Assembly: GCA_020832305.1 (NCBI GenBank)
Contig: JAFIEV010000067.1
Span: forward strand, 248,001 to 312,000
Length of the DNA: 64,000 bases
Direction: 5' to 3'
DNA from: Cyclobacteriaceae bacterium
GTDB taxonomy: Bacteria; Bacteroidota; Bacteroidia; Cytophagales; Cyclobacteriaceae
Made by a program: the position numbers and the translations under genes. Below are positions 56,713 to 64,000 of the stretch, one piece after another. Position 1 is the first letter of the stretch. The number at the start of each line of letters is the position of its first letter. The notes under the pieces were generated by a model. That model was given only the letters and a program-made list of their open reading frames with translations, was not told the origin of the DNA and did not search any database.

Positions 56713-56916
56713 ATTTGGAATTAAGGTGGTTGTCTGAAATAAATGTCTATTCTTACCTGATTTTTTAAAGATAATATTTCATTTAAGCGATTGATATTCT
56801 ATATTTTAACTTAACGCTATCCTAAACCAGAATTAAAATCCCCTACCCAAACATTCCTACGGGAAAGACCAAAGGGCCTTCAAGTAATGTTCATAAAGTC
56901 AATCAGCTTTCATCAA

Positions 56917-56947
56917 TAAAAAAACACGGCCTTCTGCAAACCGTGTC
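56917..56947 (-). terminator. Intrinsic terminator of the peroxiredoxin gene
   Basis: ACACGG (56924-56929) and CCGTGT (56941-56946) form the stem, and the minus strand then has a T run of seven. It is 87 bases beyond the stop. Confidence 0.75.
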
Positions 56948-57033
56948 TTTTTAAATAAAACTTCCTATGATATATAAACCCTGAAACCGGGTATATTCAA
57001 TCTGTAATTACTTCAAAATCGATCAGCACCAGC

Positions 57034-57696
57034 TTATGCCAATTCCAGATCTCTTTTAGCCAGATAGAAATCCACTTTTTCAATACTGTCATCTTTCAGC
57101 CTGGCTTCAAGCTCATCGAGCGTTTTCGGTGGAGGAACGATTACCTTATCACCGGCCTTCCAGTTGAGGGGCATAGCTACTTTATGCTTATCCGATACCT
57201 GAAGCGCTTCAAGCACGCGTAAAATCTCATCCATATTCCTGCCCACATTGAGAGGGTAGTACATAATAAGTCTGATTTTTTTCTTCGGATCTATAAAAAA
57301 CACAGCTCTTACAGCAGCCGTCTCACTTTCATTGGGTTGTAGCATGCCATACAACTTACTCACTTTCATGTCTATATCGGCAATGATAGGGAAATCGAAA
57401 TAGACTCCTGTTTTTTCCCTTACATTATTTACCCAGGCCAGATGTGAGTGAATGCTGTCGATGCTCAAGCCCATTAATTCGGTGTTTAAAGCATCAAACT
57501 CTTCCTTTCTAACGGCAAATCCACTCATTTCAGTGGTACAGACCGGGGTGAAATCAGCAGGGTGAGAAAACATCACAATCCATTTTCCCTTGGCAAAATC
57601 ACTGAATTTGATTTTACCTTTGGTAGTAACGGCTTCGAAATCGGGTGCTATGTCGCCAATTCGGGGCATAGCATAAAAATCATGTGTAGTATCCAT
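57034..57696 (-). CDS. 1-Cys peroxiredoxin (Prx6 type)
   Basis: Starting at 57696 gives 220 residues. The peroxidatic cysteine is C53 in HPADFTPVCTTEMSGFA, and no second conserved cysteine is present, which defines the 1-Cys group. The C-terminal extension (WKAGDKVIVPPPKTLDELEARLKD) is typical of Prx6-like enzymes. It reduces hydrogen peroxide and alkyl hydroperoxides in the cytoplasm. The gene is divergent from an OxyR-type regulator 109 bases away, so peroxide-inducible control is likely. A terminator follows it. Confidence 0.95.
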   Translation of the reverse strand: MDTTHDFYAMPRIGDIAPDFEAVTTKGKIKFSDFAKGKWIVMFSHPADFTPVCTTEMSGFAVRKEEFDALNTELMGLSIDSIHSHLAWVNNVREKTGVYFDFPIIADIDMKVSKLYGMLQPNESETAAVRAVFFIDPKKKIRLIMYYPLNVGRNMDEILRVLEALQVSDKHKVAMPLNWKAGDKVIVPPPKTLDELEARLKDDSIEKVDFYLAKRDLELA

Positions 57697-57805
57697 AAAA
57701 ATAAAATTTAAGTATTGTGTACAATTATTATAACGCAAAGGAGGCGAGCGGGGTAATGTAAATCAAATCTTATAAATTTATGGCCTCATAGAAAATATCA
57801 ATAAG

Positions 57806-58747
57806 ATGACCCTGCAGCAGCTTGAATATATAGTAGCGGTAGATATACACCGCCATTTTGTCAAGGCAGCGGAAAGCTGTTTTGTAACCCAGCCGACGCT
57901 CAGTGCAATGATCCACAAGCTCGAAGAGGAATTGGATGTGATAATCTTTGACCGCAGTCGTCAGCCTGTGAGTCCAACCCGGGCCGGTGAAGCCATAATT
58001 GCCCAGGCCCGCCGGGTGCTTGCAGAAGCGGCATCGATAAAGGCGCAAATTGATGAAGCCAGAAACATAATACGTGGAGAGGTGCGGCTGGGCATCATTC
58101 CGACGGTGGCACCCTATCTTTTGCCTCTTTTTTTAAAAAGCTTACTGGATAAATATCCGGAAGTTAAAATTATCATTCGCGAACTTACCACTCAGAATAT
58201 CGTGGATGGCCTTCTGAAGGAAGAATTGGATGCGGGTATTTTGGCATCACCCCTTAATCATCTGCATATCAACGAAAATCCACTGTACCATGAGCGCTTT
58301 CTGGCCTACTCAGGAGAAATTGGGAAAGACGCACTCAAAAAGTATATATTACCCGGAGAAATTGACCTGAATCGGCTTTGGCTCCTGGAAGAAGGGCATT
58401 GTTTTCGCTCTCAGGTAGTAAATTTCTGCGAATTGAAAAAGCGTAAAAAAATACATACTCAACTGGAATATGAAGCCGGTAGCATAGATTCTCTCATTCG
58501 TATTATCAATGCCAGCGGAGGGATCACAATATTGCCTGAAATGGCTGTATTGGATTTTACCGATGCTGAAAAGAAACAATTGCACTATTTCAAAGACCCA
58601 ACACCCGTGAGGGAGATCAGCATGGTTACTTATAAATATGCCGTGAAAAGAAAAATAATTGAAGTAATCGGGGAGGAAATTTCCTCCCGTGTTTTACCAT
58701 TGCTCGGGCTTCAGGAACCTATAAAGGTTATCGAAACCCAACGTTGA
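57806..58747 (+). CDS. oxyR: OxyR-type peroxide sensor, LysR family
   Basis: This 313-residue protein has an N-terminal winged helix (MTLQQLEYIVAVDIHRHFVKAAE, then TQPTLSAMIHKLEEEL) and a periplasmic-binding-like sensor domain. The redox cysteines are C199 and C208 in EEGHCFRSQVVNFCEL, the same numbering and spacing as E. coli OxyR. Peroxide would form the disulfide and switch transcription. It is divergent from the peroxiredoxin gene, a common OxyR target. The 109-base spacer must hold both promoters, but no perfect TAnnTTTG was found there. Confidence 0.94.
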   Translation: MTLQQLEYIVAVDIHRHFVKAAESCFVTQPTLSAMIHKLEEELDVIIFDRSRQPVSPTRAGEAIIAQARRVLAEAASIKAQIDEARNIIRGEVRLGIIPTVAPYLLPLFLKSLLDKYPEVKIIIRELTTQNIVDGLLKEELDAGILASPLNHLHINENPLYHERFLAYSGEIGKDALKKYILPGEIDLNRLWLLEEGHCFRSQVVNFCELKKRKKIHTQLEYEAGSIDSLIRIINASGGITILPEMAVLDFTDAEKKQLHYFKDPTPVREISMVTYKYAVKRKIIEVIGEEISSRVLPLLGLQEPIKVIETQR

Positions 58748-58753
58748 TTTTTT

Positions 58754-61003
58754 TTATTTTTCCGGACCTTCTATCACACCCAGGTACCTGCCCATCCAAT
58801 AAGGGAGCAACCAGGTATCACCCGGACTCTGCATGGAATGTCCTTTGCCAGGTCGATCAAGCTTAAACAAATTTCTATTGTGCTTTAACTCGGGTCTTTC
58901 ATCCGGAGGAAGTATTTCGGCAGTGGTTTGCCCCCAATGGTTAGGCTCTACCATTTCAATATCCTGACGGTGGCTGTTTTCCACGCCAAACTCAATCATG
59001 TCCAATGGAAACTCCTGTAAAAACCAAATACTCTCTTCCAGGTCAAAATCCCGTGCCCCTGTCATGGCAAAGCAAAAATTCCACAAGGCATTTTTTTCAG
59101 GTCTTTCTACTTCCCAATGATCTTTAATGGCTTCGAAATATTGGCTTTTAAGACCATCGTCAAAGGCATATGGATATAAACTCCAGTAGGCAAGAAAGTA
59201 CATTTCATCATCTGAGTGGTTCCATTCTTTTGAAAGCATTTTACTCCAGTCATCTGCATCATCGGGGGCTGCTCCGATTTCGCTGAAAGGACGCATCAGA
59301 TTTTCAAGATACCCGTGTTTCTCCATCAATTCATAGGCCTTGTCCTTGTAAATTTCTTTTCCGGTAAAATGGTAAACGGTTTGTAAAAACCCGATAAGAT
59401 TTGAAGAATAAAGTTTTCTGTCACCCACCACGACAGGGAAATTATTCACATAATCCGGATTCCATTTCCCCCACAGGGTAGGTTTTCCATCTACATCTAT
59501 CAGATACCAGTCATTATCCATTATATGTGTCATAAGCTTATCCATCAGGGTGATGGCCCTTTCTTTGATGTCTCCTTCAAAATGTTCGGCAAGTAAGGTA
59601 AGCACAAACATCTGCCCGACGGTCTGATCGCTGCTCGTGGTGCCTTTCCAGTCCCACTCATCATGACTAGACGGCACCCAACCTGCGGCATAGCCTTCCC
59701 CTATGGAACTTTGCTTATAATCATAAATGCCTCTTCGTTCAAAACCTCTTGCAAAGAAACCGTCAATGTCGGTTATGTGGAACAATCGTTCCATGGCATC
59801 AAATGATTCACTTATATTTTTAAAGGCTTCTTCTTCGCCGGTAACCAGGTATCTGAATATCTGACTTCCCAGATACATCGCCGTCCATAAATTATCACTT
59901 TCTTTTGGTCCGAGTTGTAAGGTTGCCAGGTTACCCGGCTCCAGCAAAACAGGCACATCGCAATTAAAACCATAACGAATATGGTGTCTTCTTACCTGTG
60001 CCTCATAGCGCATGGCTTTTTCATGCAGTGTCATATATTGAAAATGGAGTTGTCCGAGTCCTTTATCTGTAAGTATTAGTACGCTGCCTTCAGGTCCGGA
60101 CGAAATGTCATGTATAAAATTACCCGGCAGCCAGCGCTCACCATGATAATAATTAAAGCGACCATCTTCACGAAGCATAAATGCGCCTTTTTCAGAACCC
60201 AACCACCACTTACCATCGATTTCCCTGATAACTGTTAAGGCTGGCCAGGGAAGCTTTTGGTTTAAGCCAGATAATTCCCTGCTTTCTGGTTTAGCTACTG
60301 CATAACCATTTGCTGTACCGAGTAAAAGCGCATCCTTGCCTATACCCAGGCATCGCAAATCATCGATTGTAAATATCGCCTCAGGCGCACCACCATCTGG
60401 CGATAGCTGATAAACCGCTTTATCACTTTGTAACCAGAAACAATTGCGATAAGAATCAAACTGTATGGAATGAATTTCTTCGTTGGCCATTGAGCCTTCC
60501 CAAATGGTTTTATCTGGTTCAAGAATATGCAATTGAGTTCCGTTGCTCACCAAAAACCGAAATCCAGGCGCTCCCGCCAATAAGCTGGCATTTTTCATGG
60601 TATGCCCGATATACAATTTACCTGCCCATGCATTGCTTAAAATGGCCTTATCATCAAGATACACAGCCTGCTCGTCGTATGATATCATAGCCTTAAGTCT
60701 TTTTGAAAGCATGGGTTTATACCGCACATCGGCGGAGATGGTTCCAGGCTGCTGGAATTGTCCGCCAAAAGGAAACCAAAGTTTATGCTCACCCAGGATC
60801 GCAATATGCCCGTTTCGATCGCTGATTATTGAAGTGAAGACTGTCTCTTTATCAGCACTGTAATATTTAACACTGTAATCCTGGATGAAAGGAACATCGG
60901 TGAATACAGATTGAACTGCTATCCCTGATCCTGATTTTTCCCCATCGCAGGATGCCATTATTAAGACGGACAGCCAGAAAAAATGATAAATAAAAGGTTT
61001 CAT
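58754..61003 (-). CDS. Lipoprotein with propeller-like N-part and toroid-like C-part, unknown
   Basis: This 749-residue protein has lipobox LIMASC (C19). Residues about 30-345 show repeated short strands ending in W or L plus G (NGHIAILGEHKLWFPFGG; DGKWWLGSEKGAFMLREDG; GSVLILTDKGLGQLHFQ), suggesting a two-component-regulator-type beta-propeller. Residues about 360-749 are helical with conserved-looking polar patches (GTTSSDQTVGQMFVLTLLAEHF; KEWNHSDDEMYFLAYWSLYP), like an alpha/alpha toroid glycosidase. I do not recognise the family. It may be a surface glycan-active or glycan-sensing protein. The gene's stop lies 6 bases from the oxyR stop. Confidence 0.75.
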   Translation of the reverse strand: MKPFIYHFFWLSVLIMASCDGEKSGSGIAVQSVFTDVPFIQDYSVKYYSADKETVFTSIISDRNGHIAILGEHKLWFPFGGQFQQPGTISADVRYKPMLSKRLKAMISYDEQAVYLDDKAILSNAWAGKLYIGHTMKNASLLAGAPGFRFLVSNGTQLHILEPDKTIWEGSMANEEIHSIQFDSYRNCFWLQSDKAVYQLSPDGGAPEAIFTIDDLRCLGIGKDALLLGTANGYAVAKPESRELSGLNQKLPWPALTVIREIDGKWWLGSEKGAFMLREDGRFNYYHGERWLPGNFIHDISSGPEGSVLILTDKGLGQLHFQYMTLHEKAMRYEAQVRRHHIRYGFNCDVPVLLEPGNLATLQLGPKESDNLWTAMYLGSQIFRYLVTGEEEAFKNISESFDAMERLFHITDIDGFFARGFERRGIYDYKQSSIGEGYAAGWVPSSHDEWDWKGTTSSDQTVGQMFVLTLLAEHFEGDIKERAITLMDKLMTHIMDNDWYLIDVDGKPTLWGKWNPDYVNNFPVVVGDRKLYSSNLIGFLQTVYHFTGKEIYKDKAYELMEKHGYLENLMRPFSEIGAAPDDADDWSKMLSKEWNHSDDEMYFLAYWSLYPYAFDDGLKSQYFEAIKDHWEVERPEKNALWNFCFAMTGARDFDLEESIWFLQEFPLDMIEFGVENSHRQDIEMVEPNHWGQTTAEILPPDERPELKHNRNLFKLDRPGKGHSMQSPGDTWLLPYWMGRYLGVIEGPEK

Positions 61004-61528
61004 ATGTCAGATTATTATAATTGCTAAAAAAACTGGAAGCGCAAAGGATGAGAAAACAGCAAATACACGGCAAGCATTAGCCATTACAATATACATATCA
61101 AAAGGTTGGGTTGATAGAATTTGCAGTCTCCTTTAATCGGAGAATAAAACAATTACAACATCCTTAAAAAAAAATAATTCTGGATTTGGGCACCATTCTT
61201 TCCAAACTGAAAACCATCTTTCGATGGAATTTTCGGCAGGAGAGAGTGATAGCGGCACCCAAACCAGAATCATCATCCCTTATTACAACCAAAAACCCTT
61301 TTAAAGAGTATTTATGATACAAATGTATATCGGAAAATAGAAAGTTGTGTACGCAAATCGCGAATATAAATTCTCAATTTGCGAAATTTTTACTTTGCTA
61401 AAAGCTTTAAGCGCATATGACTTTTTTCTTTTTAATCTGAAGCGCAGTGTCATAAATTCAATTTTTTTCTTAGGTCAAATGCGCTAACTTTGGAGCGGAA
61501 AAATCAATTACAGATAAAGTAAATATAT
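61004..61528. other. Intergenic region upstream of lpd
   Basis: About 525 bases with no complete gene. A possible 47-codon transposase-tail remnant (61133-61276, minus) lies in the first half. A candidate lpd promoter is at 61462-61492. Otherwise AT-rich with no clear structure. Confidence 0.55.
61462..61492 (+). promoter_or_regulatory. Candidate lpd promoter
   Basis: TAACTTTG (61485-61492) fully matches TAnnTTTG, and TTTT stands 19 bases upstream where TTTG is expected. Transcription would begin near 61498, giving a leader of about 30 bases. Confidence 0.5.
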
Positions 61529-62923
61529 ATGGCATCAAAATATGATTTAATTGTAATAGGCAGTGGTCCCGGCGGATATGTAGCAGCCATCAGGGCTTCG
61601 CAACTGGGTATGAAAGTAGGTGTAGTAGAAAGGGAAGAGTTGGGTGGTGTATGTTTGAACTGGGGATGTATTCCTACAAAAGCATTGCTTAAAAGTGCTC
61701 AGGTATTTGATTATATAAAACATGCCAGTGATTATGGTGTAGAAGTTTCTGATGCAAAAGTAAACTTTGAAAGTATGATCAAAAGAAGCCGTACTGTCGC
61801 CAACGGCATGAGCAAGGGCATACAGTTTTTGTTTAAAAAGAACAAAATTGATGTTTTGGAAGGCATGGGCCGGCTTACCAGGAAAAAATCCGTTGAAGTA
61901 GAGGCCAAAGATGGCACCAAAACAGAATATACAGCAAAGCATATCATTTTAGCCACGGGAGGCCGCTCGAGGGAACTTCCGAGCCTTCCCCTGGATCATA
62001 AAAAAGTAATTGGTTACAGAAAGGCCATGACCCTTGAAAAAAAACCTGAAAGCATGGTAATTGTAGGTTCGGGTGCCATAGGGGTTGAATTTGCATATTT
62101 CTATAACAGCATTGGTACTAAGGTAATACTTGTAGAGTACCTGCCCAATATCGTTCCTCTTGAAGATGAAGATGTCTCAAAGCAGTTGGAGCGCATATAT
62201 AAAAAAGCAGGTATTGAGATAATGACCAGTTCTGAAGTAACCAAGGTTGATACTTCAGGCAAAGGTTGCAAGGTAACGGTAAAAAGTGGAGGCAAGGAGC
62301 AGACCATTGAATGTGAAATTGTACTTTCAGCCGTAGGGGTGAGTCCGAATATCGAAGGCATTGGTCTTGAGGAGGCCGGCGTAAAAGTTGAGAAAGGCAA
62401 AGTAATCGTAGATGATTATTATCGCACTAATGTTGAAGGGGTATACGCTATAGGAGATATTGTCAAAGGCCAGGCCCTGGCGCACGTAGCTTCAGCAGAA
62501 GGTATTCTTTGCGTTGAAAAAATTGCCGGTCATCATGTAGAGCCATTGGATTACAACAATATACCCGGTTGCACATACTGCCAGCCCGAGATTGCCTCAG
62601 TTGGTTATACTGAAAAGGCAGCCAAAGAAGCCGGCTATGAAATAAAAGTAGGCAAATTCCCATTCTCAGCTTCAGGAAAAGCCAGTGCTGCCGGAGCAAA
62701 GGATGGTTTTGTTAAGGTTATCTATGATGCCAAGTATGGCGAATGGCTGGGAGCCCATATGATTGGTGCCAACGTTACAGAAATGATCGCCGAAGTAGTC
62801 GCTGCCAGAAAACTGGAAACCACCGGGCATGAAATCATAAAATCGGTGCATCCGCACCCAACTATGTCTGAAGCGGTAATGGAAGCAACTGCCGATGCAT
62901 ACGGTGAAGTAATACACTTGTAA
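61529..62923 (+). CDS. lpdA: Dihydrolipoyl dehydrogenase
   Basis: This 464-residue FAD flavoprotein is the E3 subunit of 2-oxoacid dehydrogenase complexes. FAD motif GSGPGGYVAA (11-20), redox cysteines C42 and C47 in GGVCLNWGCIPTK, NAD motif VIVGSGAIGVEFA, and the catalytic His/Glu in VHPHPTMSEAV near the C-terminus. It reoxidises the lipoyl arm and makes NADH. Length is normal. No E1 or E2 genes are next to it. It has its own likely promoter and a strong terminator after it. Confidence 0.97.
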   Translation: MASKYDLIVIGSGPGGYVAAIRASQLGMKVGVVEREELGGVCLNWGCIPTKALLKSAQVFDYIKHASDYGVEVSDAKVNFESMIKRSRTVANGMSKGIQFLFKKNKIDVLEGMGRLTRKKSVEVEAKDGTKTEYTAKHIILATGGRSRELPSLPLDHKKVIGYRKAMTLEKKPESMVIVGSGAIGVEFAYFYNSIGTKVILVEYLPNIVPLEDEDVSKQLERIYKKAGIEIMTSSEVTKVDTSGKGCKVTVKSGGKEQTIECEIVLSAVGVSPNIEGIGLEEAGVKVEKGKVIVDDYYRTNVEGVYAIGDIVKGQALAHVASAEGILCVEKIAGHHVEPLDYNNIPGCTYCQPEIASVGYTEKAAKEAGYEIKVGKFPFSASGKASAAGAKDGFVKVIYDAKYGEWLGAHMIGANVTEMIAEVVAARKLETTGHEIIKSVHPHPTMSEAVMEATADAYGEVIHL

Positions 62924-62950
62924 ATCTGATATTTTCATACAAAAGTCTTT

Positions 62951-62978
62951 AAAAGCCCGGTTAAACCGGGCTTTTTTT
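62951..62978 (+). terminator. Intrinsic terminator of lpdA
   Basis: AAAGCCCGGTT and AACCGGGCTTT pair around a 2-base centre and are followed by a T run. It is 28 bases beyond the stop. Confidence 0.9.
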
Positions 62979-63139
62979 ATTGATCGGCCAGGCGGTCGAT
63001 TTACACATGGGCCGCAGAAAATCACCTATCCTGTTGATTCATTTTATTTTAATATCCTCAATACTGAAAAATTTCTATCTAAGGCTCAGAAAATTACCAG
63101 TTCTTTGGTTTTTTTGTGCTGCAAACCAGGGCATTGCTT

Positions 63140-63970
63140 ATGTCGAAAGAAAACTTAAAAAACCTTACCACTGAATCCGCTTCTATTTATGATAACCTCG
63201 ATCAAATGGAAGTAGCTGAGCTATTACAAAACATCAATCGCGAAGATAAAACGGTCCCCGGAGCGGTCGAGAAATGCATACCTCAGATCGAAAAGCTTGT
63301 TACATTATTGGTAGACCGAATGAAGAATGGTGGACGTTTGTTTTATATAGGCGCCGGTACAAGTGGAAGATTAGGGATTTTGGATGCCTCGGAGATACCC
63401 CCTACCTATGGCGCTGACACCGGCTTAATTATAGGCATCATCTCAGGAGGTGATAAGGCCATCCGATCAGCAGTTGAAGCCGCTGAAGATGATGAAAACC
63501 AGGCCTGGGAAGACCTTAAAGCATTTGATATTAACGACAAAGATACCCTGATCGGCATTGCGGCTTCGGGAAGAACACCCTATGTTGTAGGCGGCCTTCG
63601 CAAAGCATCGGAAAACGGACTGCTGACTGCCTGTATCACCTGCAATGAAGCGTCTGCCATCACCTCTGTAGCCCAAATCCCTATTGTCGCAGTAGTAGGG
63701 CCCGAATTTGTTACAGGGAGTACAAGAATGAAGGCAGGCACCGCTCAAAAACTTATTCTCAATATGATTTCTACAACGGTAATGGTAAAGCTGGGCAGGG
63801 TCAAGGGCAATAAAATGGTGGATATGCAGCTTACCAATCAGAAACTGGTTGACAGAGGCACCCGCATGATTATGGAAGAACTCGGCCGGCTGGATTATGA
63901 AAGCGCAAAAGCCTTGCTCTTACAACATGGCTCAGTAAGAAAAGCCATACTAGCCTACAGAAACAGTTAA
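63140..63970 (+). CDS. murQ: N-acetylmuramic acid 6-phosphate etherase
   Basis: Starting at the ATG at 63140 gives 276 residues. An upstream in-frame start at 63116 would add eight residues. The SIS domain opens with TTESASIYDNLDQME, then FYIGAGTSGRLGILDASE and GIAASGRTPYVVGG for sugar-phosphate binding, and GSTRMKAGTAQKLILNM. MurQ cleaves the lactyl ether of MurNAc-6-phosphate to give GlcNAc-6-phosphate during peptidoglycan recycling. It stands alone here, far from the NagZ-like gene. It ends 30 bases before the window edge. Confidence 0.95.
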   Translation: MSKENLKNLTTESASIYDNLDQMEVAELLQNINREDKTVPGAVEKCIPQIEKLVTLLVDRMKNGGRLFYIGAGTSGRLGILDASEIPPTYGADTGLIIGIISGGDKAIRSAVEAAEDDENQAWEDLKAFDINDKDTLIGIAASGRTPYVVGGLRKASENGLLTACITCNEASAITSVAQIPIVAVVGPEFVTGSTRMKAGTAQKLILNMISTTVMVKLGRVKGNKMVDMQLTNQKLVDRGTRMIMEELGRLDYESAKALLLQHGSVRKAILAYRNS

Positions 63971-64000
63971 AGCTCGTAGTGATGTGTGAGTTGGTGATCG

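Larger units (their letters stand above)
55956..57033. other. Non-coding repeat-rich region, about 1.1 kb
   Basis: No credible gene is seen. It holds direct repeats of TGTATGAAC (one copy as TGTACGAAC) near 56039-56090, hairpins GACCC/GGGTC (56308-56322) and CGATT/AATCG (56322-56334), the palindrome AATCCCGTCGGGATT (56358-56372), a copy of the C/G-tract family (56669-56712) and the peroxiredoxin terminator (56917-56947). Confidence 0.6.

Overview
The window looks like chromosome of a member of the Bacteroidota, most likely a Cytophagales-type bacterium. The evidence is the gene content: TonB-dependent outer-membrane receptors, a lipoprotein form of TamA (TamL) next to TamB, many lipoproteins with Bacteroidota-style signals, a DUF2490 protein, a DUF4369-TlpA protein, a membrane LytTR regulator and a GH92 mannosidase. 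Several possible promoters match the Bacteroidota pattern TAnnTTTG rather than a sigma70-type -10 box. Base composition is moderately AT-rich by eye (not computed). No rRNA, tRNA, CRISPR array, intact insertion sequence or prophage was seen.

Layout. 1-2.5 kb: the 3' end of a TonB receptor convergent with a GH20 hexosaminidase. 2.5-7.7 kb: a candidate 6S-like (Bacteroidales-1-type) small RNA and the thrS-infC-rpmI-rplT translation operon, followed by a TPR lipoprotein. 7.7-12.3 kb: both topoisomerase IV subunits. 12.3-18.4 kb: membrane genes (CDF metal exporter, DUF2207 plus LemA pair, DUF2490) and an oxidoreductase. 19-23.5 kb: a Dabb lipoprotein, threonine aldolase, a VWA membrane protein and FabG. 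23.7-29.5 kb: a forward cluster of a eukaryote-like double-domain phosphofructokinase, a membrane-anchored NagZ-like GH3 enzyme, a TlpA-like thioredoxin and a bifunctional HisB. 29.5-30.4 kb: a GxxExxY PD-(D/E)XK nuclease-like gene set inside five hairpin-forming repeats of 109-bp period. 30.4-37.8 kb: tamB-tamL. 38-44.6 kb: an Anbu-type proteasome-like peptidase, RNase R, a fused peptide ABC ATPase, the decayed tail of a 3'-5' exonuclease and a nucleoside-phosphorylase-like protein. 44.8-50.5 kb: GH92 mannosidase, an outer-membrane beta-barrel receptor and a LytTR regulator. 50.5-57 kb: a double-domain PPK2, a lipoprotein with Fn3-like and FGE-like domains, and about 2 kb of repeat-rich non-coding DNA with a MITE-like element. 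57-64 kb: a divergent 1-Cys peroxiredoxin/OxyR pair, a propeller-plus-toroid lipoprotein, dihydrolipoyl dehydrogenase and MurQ.

How it fits together: most genes are housekeeping (translation, DNA topology, envelope assembly, glycolysis, redox). GH20, NagZ-like and MurQ could all act in amino-sugar or peptidoglycan recycling, although they are far apart. The unusual parts are the nuclease-in-repeat locus, the ncRNA downstream of rplT, the eukaryote-like PFK, the lone Anbu gene, the exonuclease remnant and the C/G-tract repeat family.
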